Shown here in pieces: positions 1 through 5,352 of a stretch of 5,639 nt of DNA; within the stretch, counting starts at the first letter, position 1; the number at the start of each line of letters is the position of its first letter. Origin of the DNA: Acidobacteriota bacterium (GTDB taxonomy: Bacteria > Acidobacteriota > UBA890); the NCBI GenBank assembly GCA_030609765.1, contig JAUWTE010000234.1:1-5639 (forward strand), written 5' to 3'. Under the pieces are notes generated by a model, which did not search any database, was not told the DNA's origin, and saw nothing but the letters and a program-made list of their open reading frames with translations. The translations under genes and the position numbers were made by a program.

Positions 1-423
1 GAGGGCAGGGGAGAGGAGATGTACTGAAGTGCCCACGGCCGTGCCTGCGTCGATATGGCCCGCAGAATTTGCTGCCGACGCCGTGATCGTCGTGTGGATC
101 GGACCGTCAGGCACGCCAAGCAAATCAGCGAGCCCGGAGCCTGTCGCGTCGATGGCGCCATCCCAGGCAGCGCTCCATGAGTGAGGTATCACGGGGGCTG
201 GAATCGCAGGCGCGATCTGGGCGAGGAGGGGTAGCAGCAGAAGCAGGCCGAGGCAGGAGGCCCAGACCAGGTGCCGGGAGGCGGCCGAACCACGTCGCAG
301 CACCTGCACAACGAGGAGCGCTGCGAGCAGAAGCAGCGTGCCCTTCGCGGTTGCCTCTCCGAGCAGACCGATCCAGGCTGCTGGCTCCCCGGTCCACTGC
401 ATGAGGTCGGCGCCGACACTCAT
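1..423 (-). CDS. M56 family (BlaR1/MecR1-like) membrane sensor peptidase, N-terminal part only
   Basis: The reading frame opens at an ATG (423-421) and stays open for 141 codons to the left window edge, so only the N-terminus is visible. Seen: a short polar start, a hydrophobic helix at about residues 28-42 (KGTLLLLAALLVVQVL), a short basic turn with SAASRHLVW, and a second helix at about 51-70 (ASCLGLLLLLPLLAQI). A Pro-rich, Ala/Gly-rich stretch follows. The SAxxRHLVW turn between two leucine-rich helices is typical of BlaR1/MecR1-type M56 proteins. In that family a membrane zinc protease is activated by an extracytoplasmic signal and inactivates its partner BlaI-type repressor. The HExxH motif and any sensor domain would lie beyond the edge, so catalytic competence and ligand cannot be judged. 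The start overlaps the stop of the upstream repressor gene in an ATGA and has a strong ribosome binding site. The family call rests on the helix pattern and gene context. Confidence 0.85.
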   Translation of the reverse strand, partial: MSVGADLMQWTGEPAAWIGLLGEATAKGTLLLLAALLVVQVLRRGSAASRHLVWASCLGLLLLLPLLAQIAPAIPAPVIPHSWSAAWDGAIDATGSGLADLLGVPDGPIHTTITASAANSAGHIDAGTAVGTSVHLLSPAL

Positions 424-812
424 CGACTCCTCCTCTGCTTGGCTTCCCTGATCATGCGAGACAAGCGCTCGAGATCGTCGTCCGACAGATCGGACTCTGA
501 CATCTGCAGGATGGCGCTCACCGCACCGGCCCGTGAGCCCTCGAAGAACGTCCTCATGAGGTAGCGGAGGGCCGAGTCGCGTGCCTCGACCTTCGAAACG
601 GCCGGCAGGTAGACGTAGCGCTTACCGTCGTGCTCGAACGTGACGATTTCTTTCTCGCGCAACAGGCGCAGGGCCGAACGGATCGCCGAGTAGCTGGCTT
701 CGTCCGGCATCTCGCTCTGGATCTCTGCCACCGTGGCGCGGCTGCGGCGGTGCAGCACGTCCATGATCTGGCGCTCGCGACGGCTGAGCTCCGCGTGAGG
801 TGGTGTGCTCAT
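420..812 (-). CDS. BlaI/MecI/CopY family transcriptional repressor
   Basis: This 130-residue protein matches the usual 120-140 residues of BlaI-type repressors. Residues about 8-70 form the winged helix: ELSRRERQIMDVL as first helix, TVAEIQSEM as second, SYSAIRSALRLLREKEIV as recognition helix, then the wing HDGKRYVYLP. Residues about 74-126 are the helical dimerisation region, with the family-like stretch RTFFEGSRAGAVSAIL where the partner protease cleaves in characterised members. Such dimers bind dyads at their own and target promoters until proteolysis releases them. The frame is open back to 968, but I place the start at 812: homology begins just after it, a modest AGGGA (820-824) lies 7 bases upstream, and longer versions would translate through the palindromic operator. 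It is the first gene of a two-gene operon with the M56 sensor. Family is sure; the inducing signal and full regulon are inferred. Confidence 0.93.
   Translation of the reverse strand: MSTPPHAELSRRERQIMDVLHRRSRATVAEIQSEMPDEASYSAIRSALRLLREKEIVTFEHDGKRYVYLPAVSKVEARDSALRYLMRTFFEGSRAGAVSAILQMSESDLSDDDLERLSRMIREAKQRRSR
429..434 (-). promoter_or_regulatory. Ribosome binding site of the M56 sensor gene
   Basis: On the minus strand this reads AGGAGG, 5 bases before the ATG at 423. It lies inside the last codons of the repressor gene. With the ATGA overlap it points to translational coupling, and it fixes the start of a gene that is open at the window edge. Confidence 0.75.
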
Positions 813-888
813 TTCCGGGTCCCTGTCATCGGTTGATTTGATCGAGTCTTGTACCTTGGACGACGTGGGCAAGCATTTCGGCGAGTCG

Positions 889-915
889 ATATGGTGAAAA
901 CTCACCATATGGTGA
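889..915. promoter_or_regulatory. Probable operator of the BlaI-type repressor (palindrome plus third arm)
   Basis: Positions 902-915 read TCACCATATGGTGA, a perfect 14-base palindrome. The arm ATATGGTGA also occurs at 889-897, giving a 9-base inverted repeat with 902-910 (4-base spacer) and a direct repeat with 907-915 at an 18-base step. Three TCACCAT-type half-sites thus sit within 27 bases. The centre CATATG is shared, from memory, with the staphylococcal mec operator. The palindrome lies immediately downstream of a -10-like element for the leftward operon, so a bound dimer would cover the start of transcription and give autorepression. The symmetry is observed; the bound protein is inferred from the adjacent gene. 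Confidence 0.65.
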
Positions 916-945
916 ATTATGAACACATCGGTGTTGCCGGCACAA
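916..945 (-). promoter_or_regulatory. Candidate promoter of the repressor/sensor operon
   Basis: On the minus strand, TTGTGC (945-940) and CATAAT (921-916) are 18 bases apart; CATAAT differs from the consensus -10 at one base and the -35 is poor. Transcription would begin near 909, inside the palindrome, leaving a leader of about 95 bases before the repressor ATG. The promoter is predicted from hexamer match and operator position only. Confidence 0.4.
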
Positions 946-981
946 GAGCGGATGCAGGAGAAAATCACGGGCCGACCGGCC

Positions 982-1011
982 TTGTGGGCGCGTCCTCGAG
1001 ATCACTAAGTT
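982..1011 (+). promoter_or_regulatory. Weak candidate promoter of the hydrolase fusion gene
   Basis: TTGTGG (982-987) and TAAGTT (1006-1011) are separated by 18 bases, echoing the TTGTGC-18-base arrangement of the opposite promoter. The -10 matches consensus poorly (3 of 6), but it falls inside the dyad at 1002-1016, a natural place for repression. Speculative. Confidence 0.25.
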
Positions 1012-1036
1012 AGTGAGCGCCCAGCATTAGTGAGCG
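1002..1036. promoter_or_regulatory. Second dyad and repeated half-site upstream of the hydrolase fusion gene
   Basis: Positions 1002-1016 read TCACTAAGTTAGTGA, a perfect inverted repeat of 7-base arms around one central G. The right arm with its flank, TTAGTGAGCG (1010-1019), recurs exactly at 1027-1036, a 17-base step. The half-site TTAGTGA resembles the ATGGTGA arm of the other dyad (5 of 7 bases), so the same repressor might read both. Its place 60-75 bases before the ATG at 1078 suits an operator for the rightward gene. The repeats are observed; the operator role is inferred. Confidence 0.55.
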
Positions 1037-1063
1037 ACCACCACGCCCGCAGGCACTCGAAAC

Positions 1064-1069
1064 GAAAGG
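1064..1069 (+). promoter_or_regulatory. Ribosome binding site deciding the start of the hydrolase fusion gene
   Basis: GAAAGG lies 8 bases before the ATG at 1078. The in-frame GTG at 1030 has no comparable site, and it sits inside the repeated half-site. The shorter start also puts the hydrophobic signal sequence at the N-terminus, where it belongs. Confidence 0.55.
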
Positions 1070-1077
1070 TCTCAACG

Positions 1078-3285
1078 ATGGCAGCATCAGCACGCATCCC
1101 CCGAGCAGTTAGCCTGCTCATCTTCCTAGCGATACTACCCGCGGTCCTTCTGCAGTCGGGCTGCAGCTCCGCCACGGACTCGCCAACGAGTGCGACCGAG
1201 GCCTTCGTCGATCCTGCATACCAAGACGTGGCCGAGATTCTGCGTGTCCACATCGGCGACGAGATGCAACAGAAGGGGCTGCCGGCTCTTTCCATCGCCC
1301 TGGTCGACGACCAGCGAATCGTGTGGGCCGAAGGCTTCGGGCTCGCGGATCCCGCCGGCGGGGTCGCGGCCACGGCCGACACCGTCTACCGGGTCGGCTC
1401 GGTCTCCAAGCTCTTTACCGACATCGCCATCATGCAGCGTGTCGAGGCGGGAACGCTCGATCTCGACGCCCCAGTTGCCGAATACTTGCCCGAATTTACC
1501 CCGAGCAACTCCTCCGGAACTCCGATCACTCTCCGGCAGCTCATGTCGCATAGGTCCGGTCTGGTGCGCGAACCGCCGGTCGGCCACTACTTCGACCCGA
1601 CCGAGCCGAGCCTGGTAGCAACGGTCGCCAGTCTCAACGACACTGCTCTGGTCTATGCGCCTGAGTCGCGCATCAAGTACTCGAACGCCGGCATCGCCGT
1701 CGTCGGCTATGTGCTCGAGAACCTGCAGCGCGAGCAGTTCGCAACCGTCCTGCAACGAGACGTTCTCGATCCGCTGGGGATGAGCTCGAGCTCGTTCGAG
1801 CCCAGCGCAGAGGTCGAGGCTCGGCTCGCCCAGGGAATCATGTGGACGATCGACGGTCGCGAGTTTGCTGCGCCTACCTTCGAGCTGGGCATGGCGCCCG
1901 CCGGCAGCATGTACTCGACCGTGACGGACCTCGGTGCCTTCATCAGTGCGTTGTTCGCCGGGGGAATGGGCGTCAACGGGCGGATACTCGAACCTGAGAC
2001 CCTGCAGGAGATGTGGACGCCTCAATTCGGCGATCCCGCGGACGGGGCCGCGATGGGGATTGGCTTCATCCTCTCGCGTCTCGAGGGACACCGGCGTGTT
2101 GGGCACAACGGAGCGATCTACGGATTCGCGACAGAGCTCGCGGCCCTGCCCGAGGAAAAGATCGGCGCCGTGGTCGTGACCTCGAAGGACGTCGCCAACG
2201 AGGTGACCGCCGGCATCGCCGATGCGGCCCTGCGCGCGATGCTGGCGAACCGGGAAGGCAGCCCCATTCCTTCTCCCCAGCGCACGCCACCGATGTTCGA
2301 GGGACTCGCTGATGAGATCGCCGGGCGCCACGACGCGCCTCATCTCCTTCCAGCGGCGCTGCCCGACCACTGGCGCGGCTTTATCGGAGAGTATGGATGG
2401 GACCACAACACCCTCTTCGTACTGGAGCGCGGCGGCCGCCTCGAGGTGCTGATCGAGTGGTTCTTCCTGTCTCCGCTCGACGAGATCACCTCCGATGTCT
2501 ATCGCCTCCCCGACTCCGGCTTGTACGCGGGCGAGGAGGTCGAGTTTGTGCGTGGCCCGGACGGCCGAGCCGCGGGAGCTCGTGTCGGTGGGGTCTTCTT
2601 CCCGCGCCGTTCCGTGGGTACGGCCGAGGGAGTGACCTTTCAGATCGAGCCTGTGCGCTCGGTGGAGGAGCTGCGCCCTGAGGCGCTCGCAGCGATACCT
2701 CCTACTGAGTCCGGCGACCTTCTGGAACCCGACCTGATCGAGATCGCGGAGCTCGACTCGACCATCCAGCTCGATATCCGCTACGCCAGCACCAACAACT
2801 TCATGGGAGCGGTCTTCTACGACGAGCCTCGTGCATTCATGCAGCGTCCCGCCGCCGAGGCTCTCGCGCGGGTGAGCGGCGCGCTACGGGAGCGTGGATA
2901 CGGGCTGTTGATCCACGATGCCTATCGACCGTGGTACGTGACCAAGATGTTCTGGGATGCCACCCCCGAGGAACAGAAGCTCTTTGTTGCAGATCCCGAG
3001 CAGGGCTCCCGCCACAATCGCGGTTGCGCTGTCGACCTGACCCTCTACGACCTACAGACGGGCGAGCCCGTCGCCATGGTCGGCGGCTATGACGAGTTCA
3101 CCGAGCGCTCCTATGCCGAATACCCTGGTGGTACCTCGCGCCAGCGCTGGCTGCGCGAGCTACTCCGTGAGGCCATGGAGCGAGAAGGCTTCGAAGTTTA
3201 CCCCTTCGAGTGGTGGCATTTTGACTACGGCGACTGGCAGCGGTACCCGATTCTCAACCAGACCTTCGACCAGATCGGCCGTTAA
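1078..3285 (+). CDS. Exported fusion of a beta-lactamase/DD-peptidase-fold serine hydrolase and a VanX-type D-Ala-D-Ala dipeptidase
   Basis: This 735-residue protein starts with a basic, then hydrophobic signal sequence ending LLQSGC. Cys29 is a likely lipidation site, although Gln at -3 is unusual. Residues about 45-395 are a class C beta-lactamase-related (PF00144-type) domain: SVSK (nucleophile Ser108, Lys111), YSN (Tyr201-Asn203) and HNG (His343-Gly345). HxG in place of KTG is more usual in esterase and DD-peptidase relatives than in true AmpC enzymes. Residues about 430-515 form a beta-rich segment like the domains often trailing such hydrolases. Residues about 549-735 are a whole M15D/VanX domain: DAYRP (Arg617), SRHNRGCAVD (zinc ligands His646, Asp653) and EWWH (catalytic Glu711, zinc ligand His714). 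All key residues are present, so both halves could be active. Known relatives act on D-Ala-D-Ala dipeptide or peptidoglycan-like substrates; this protein's substrate is unknown. It is divergent from the BlaI/M56 operon and probably repressed by it. An unrelated esterase role for the first half remains possible. Confidence 0.93.
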   Translation: MAASARIPRAVSLLIFLAILPAVLLQSGCSSATDSPTSATEAFVDPAYQDVAEILRVHIGDEMQQKGLPALSIALVDDQRIVWAEGFGLADPAGGVAATADTVYRVGSVSKLFTDIAIMQRVEAGTLDLDAPVAEYLPEFTPSNSSGTPITLRQLMSHRSGLVREPPVGHYFDPTEPSLVATVASLNDTALVYAPESRIKYSNAGIAVVGYVLENLQREQFATVLQRDVLDPLGMSSSSFEPSAEVEARLAQGIMWTIDGREFAAPTFELGMAPAGSMYSTVTDLGAFISALFAGGMGVNGRILEPETLQEMWTPQFGDPADGAAMGIGFILSRLEGHRRVGHNGAIYGFATELAALPEEKIGAVVVTSKDVANEVTAGIADAALRAMLANREGSPIPSPQRTPPMFEGLADEIAGRHDAPHLLPAALPDHWRGFIGEYGWDHNTLFVLERGGRLEVLIEWFFLSPLDEITSDVYRLPDSGLYAGEEVEFVRGPDGRAAGARVGGVFFPRRSVGTAEGVTFQIEPVRSVEELRPEALAAIPPTESGDLLEPDLIEIAELDSTIQLDIRYASTNNFMGAVFYDEPRAFMQRPAAEALARVSGALRERGYGLLIHDAYRPWYVTKMFWDATPEEQKLFVADPEQGSRHNRGCAVDLTLYDLQTGEPVAMVGGYDEFTERSYAEYPGGTSRQRWLRELLREAMEREGFEVYPFEWWHFDYGDWQRYPILNQTFDQIGR

Positions 3286-3312
3286 CCTGCATTCCACCGC
3301 ACGCTTCTGCCG

Positions 3313-5052
3313 CTAGCGCTTATAGCGCACCTCTCCGCCGATGATCGTGTAGTCGACGCGGGTATTCGTGATCTCCTCGTCGGGGACCGTCAGGATGTCC
3401 TGCGACAGGACCACGATGTCGGCGAGCTTCCCGGGTGTGAGTGAGCCCTTCAGGTCTTCCTCGAAGGAAGCATAGGCGTTGTTGATCGTATAAGAGGCCA
3501 ACGCCTCCTCGCGGGTCATCGCTTGCCCAGGGTAGAAGACCGTGCCATCGAAGCAGACTCGCGCCACCGAAGCGTAATAGCTGGCGATAGGATCAATGTC
3601 CTCCACGGGCACGTCGGTGCCGTTGGTGACCACCGCCCCAGAATCGATCAGGGCTCGCCACATGTATGCACCGGACTCGGCCCGCTCCTCTCCGAGCCGC
3701 TTCAGCACCCAGGGTCCGTCAGAGGTACAGTGCACACCCTGCATGGCGGCGATGACATCGAGCTCTGCAAACCGTGGCAGGTCCTCAATGGCGAGGTGCT
3801 GAGAGTGCTCAACGCGCCAGCGCAGATCGGTCTTGTCGGGATGCGCCGCGAAGATCTCCTCGTAGATATCCAGGGTCTCGTGATTGGCACGATCGCCGAT
3901 GGCGTGGGTGGCGACCTGGAAGCCCTGCTCGATGGCGATCTCACAGGTGCCCTTGATGTCGTCCACTGGCTCGAGCACCAGCCCGGTGCTATCAGGCAAG
4001 TCCAGATAGGGCTCCAGCAGCCATGCTCCGTGGGGACCGAGGGCGCCGTCGATCTGCCGCTTGATGGAGCGCACGGCTAGAAAGTCGTTGCCCTCGGGGA
4101 TGATGCGGTACTCGGCCAGCCTCTCGGCCATGGTTTCGTTCGACTCGCGTCGCACCATGACGTAGAGGCGGATCGGCAGCTCGCCTGCCGCCGCCATGTT
4201 CCGGAAGCGGTCGATCGTGGCGAAGTTCGAACCGGCGTCGTGGAAGCTCGTTACTCCCTTGGAGAGCGCTTCCTCTCCGGCGAGGCGCACGATCTCGCGA
4301 AACTCGGCGTCGAGGTCAGCGTCGGTGCGCCCCTCTCCCGCACTGGCAATGGCCCTGCCTACAAGGCGCTGGGCCGTCTCCCGCAAGAGGCCCGTCGGGT
4401 CGCCGCTTGCGTCCTTGACGATGGTGCCGCCGTCAGGGTTCGCAGTGTTGCGGTCGATCCCCGCCATCTCCCTGGCCAGCGCGTTGGCGAAGGAGGCGTG
4501 GCCGCTGGCGTGCGTGAGGTTGACGGGGTTCTCAGGTGACACCTCCGTGAGGCCATGGTGCAGAGGCACGCCATCGACGTTCGGGCGCGGAACTTCCGAC
4601 CACTTTTCTTGGTGCCAGCCGCGACCCAGGATCCACTCACCTGGCTCGGCCTCCAGTGCCGCTTCCTCGACCATCCCTACGATCTCGTCCCAGTCGGTCA
4701 CCTTGGTGAGGTCGAGAATCATCTTGGCGCGACCCAGGCCGGTGAAATGACCGTGGCCCTCGATAAAGCCTGGGATCACAAGCCTGCCCTCGAGGTCGAT
4801 GACCTCGGTGTCGTCGCCGATATAGGCGCTGATCTCTCGACTGCTACCGACTGCGGTGATCGTGTAGCCGGTGATCGCGATTGCCTCGCCTTCGGGCACG
4901 TTGTCGTCGACGGTCACGACCTTGCCCCCCGTCAAGACAAGATCCGCGGGCTCGACCGCGTCTCCTGCCGGGCCGCAAGCGATGGTCAATCCGGCGAGCA
5001 AGGTGAACACCATGGCAGCGACAAAAAACGAGGAGCGGCGGGCAGCATGCAT
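3313..5052 (-). CDS. Secreted amidohydrolase family 3 protein (YtcJ-like metal-dependent hydrolase), probable lipoprotein
   Basis: This 579-residue protein has the usual length for amidohydrolase-3/YtcJ-like enzymes plus an export signal. Residues 1-26 are basic then hydrophobic and end LTIAC, so Cys26 may be lipidated, although the box is atypical. Residues 36-49 (ADLVLTGGKVVTVD) begin the small beta-sandwich. GFIEGHGHF supplies the metal ligands His100 and His102, and HAIGDRA (His383), VEHSQ (His416) and GTDVP (Asp480) supply the later metal or catalytic positions. GSLTPGKLADIVVL (from 536) is the typical C-terminal return to the beta-sandwich. The TIM-barrel metal site is therefore intact. 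The family hydrolyses amide or related C-N bonds of varied, often unknown small molecules, and the substrate cannot be read here. The start at 5052 is preferred over 5073 because AGGAGG lies 6 bases upstream of it. The gene converges on the fusion gene with a 27-base gap, so it is not in that operon. Confidence 0.92.
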   Translation of the reverse strand: MHAARRSSFFVAAMVFTLLAGLTIACGPAGDAVEPADLVLTGGKVVTVDDNVPEGEAIAITGYTITAVGSSREISAYIGDDTEVIDLEGRLVIPGFIEGHGHFTGLGRAKMILDLTKVTDWDEIVGMVEEAALEAEPGEWILGRGWHQEKWSEVPRPNVDGVPLHHGLTEVSPENPVNLTHASGHASFANALAREMAGIDRNTANPDGGTIVKDASGDPTGLLRETAQRLVGRAIASAGEGRTDADLDAEFREIVRLAGEEALSKGVTSFHDAGSNFATIDRFRNMAAAGELPIRLYVMVRRESNETMAERLAEYRIIPEGNDFLAVRSIKRQIDGALGPHGAWLLEPYLDLPDSTGLVLEPVDDIKGTCEIAIEQGFQVATHAIGDRANHETLDIYEEIFAAHPDKTDLRWRVEHSQHLAIEDLPRFAELDVIAAMQGVHCTSDGPWVLKRLGEERAESGAYMWRALIDSGAVVTNGTDVPVEDIDPIASYYASVARVCFDGTVFYPGQAMTREEALASYTINNAYASFEEDLKGSLTPGKLADIVVLSQDILTVPDEEITNTRVDYTIIGGEVRYKR

Positions 5053-5058
5053 CGAGAG

Positions 5059-5064
5059 CCTCCT
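5059..5064 (-). promoter_or_regulatory. Ribosome binding site deciding the start of the amidohydrolase gene
   Basis: The minus strand reads AGGAGG six bases before the ATG at 5052. The upstream in-frame ATG at 5073 would have this site inside its coding sequence and has no good site of its own. Confidence 0.75.
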
Positions 5065-5183
5065 GTGGTCCATAGAACTCTTGGTGGCGACGGGTCCCCG
5101 GATTGGGAAGAACGAAGACGATCGTGTCCGGAATGGTAGTGCCAGACGCAGCGGATGACCAGTGTGTCAGGGGGCAGCTGCCG

Positions 5184-5227
5184 ACCCCGCGACGCGGCTC
5201 TCCAGCTCGTCATGGAGCTCGCGGGGT
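5184..5227. repeat. Inverted repeat / potential stem-loop in the divergent gap
   Basis: ACCCCGCGA (5184-5192) pairs perfectly with TCGCGGGGT (5219-5227). Inside the loop, CTCCA (5200-5204) can pair with TGGAG (5213-5217) around 8 bases. No T-run follows on either strand, so it is not a standard intrinsic terminator. It could be a leader structure, a protein-binding dyad or chance in GC-rich DNA. Confidence 0.45.
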
Positions 5228-5342
5228 GGCAATCTTGTCTTGTCGTCGTTATAAGCCTGTGCAGGGAAGTTGAGCAGAGGTAGGAGCATCGTCCGCCCCA
5301 GGAGTCCCAGGACCTGCCGGCCAGGTTCGCGCCGGATCACCC

Positions 5343-5347
5343 AGGAG
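5343..5347 (+). promoter_or_regulatory. Ribosome binding site of the BNR/VPS10-type gene
   Basis: AGGAG lies 5 bases before the first of two adjacent in-frame ATGs (5353 and 5356), supporting one of these as the start; the first has slightly better spacing. Confidence 0.65.
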
Positions 5348-5352
5348 AATAG

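Larger units (their letters stand above)
813..1077. other. Divergent control region between the repressor operon and the hydrolase fusion gene
   Basis: This 265-base gap holds no credible gene. It contains two dyad clusters (889-915 and 1002-1036), a promoter-like pair for the leftward operon, a weaker one for the rightward gene, and the ribosome binding sites of both genes. The stretch around 889-921 is noticeably more AT-rich than its surroundings, as expected of a promoter/operator. Confidence 0.7.
5053..5352. other. Divergent intergenic region before the BNR/VPS10-type gene
   Basis: No credible gene lies in these 300 bases. They hold the two flanking ribosome binding sites and a GC-rich inverted repeat at 5184-5227. 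A TATAAG (5250-5255) resembles a rightward -10, but its only -35 candidate at normal spacing (TGGCAA, 5227-5232) is poor. On the minus strand, TGGTCA (5161-5156) and TACCAT (5138-5133), 17 bases apart, are an equally weak candidate for the amidohydrolase gene. I would not rely on either promoter. Confidence 0.5.

Noticed and set aside
813..968. Upstream extension of the BlaI-type reading frame (starts at 968 or 908)
   Set aside because: The extra residues lack homology to the family, and the 908 ATG is part of the palindrome. The extension would turn the promoter/operator into coding sequence.
1030..1077. GTG at 1030 as start of the fusion gene
   Set aside because: It has no ribosome binding site, lies inside a repeated half-site, and would put 16 polar residues before the signal sequence.
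1135..2406. 423-codon open frame on the minus strand inside the fusion gene
   Set aside because: It lies wholly opposite a gene with intact catalytic motifs, is rich in Arg/Gly/Ala as expected of a GC-rich shadow frame, and shows no family motif or ribosome binding site.
1078..3285. Calling the fusion protein a true AmpC beta-lactamase
   Set aside because: The third motif is HNG rather than KTG, which is common in esterase and DD-peptidase relatives, so beta-lactam hydrolysis cannot be claimed from sequence.
3311..3328. CGCTAGCG palindrome and GCGCT-TAT-AGCGC hairpin at the convergent gene ends as a bidirectional terminator
   Set aside because: The stems are only 4-5 base pairs, overlap the last codons of the amidohydrolase gene, and have no T-run on either side.
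3523..4080. 185-codon plus-strand frame opposite the amidohydrolase gene, and similar ones at 4196-4750 and 4555-5139
   Set aside because: All are antisense to an amidohydrolase with all metal-site motifs; none has a recognisable domain or a good start context.
5163..5282. Short plus-strand GTG/ATG frame in the divergent gap
   Set aside because: It has about 39 codons, no ribosome binding site, runs through the hairpin, and lacks any recognisable pattern.
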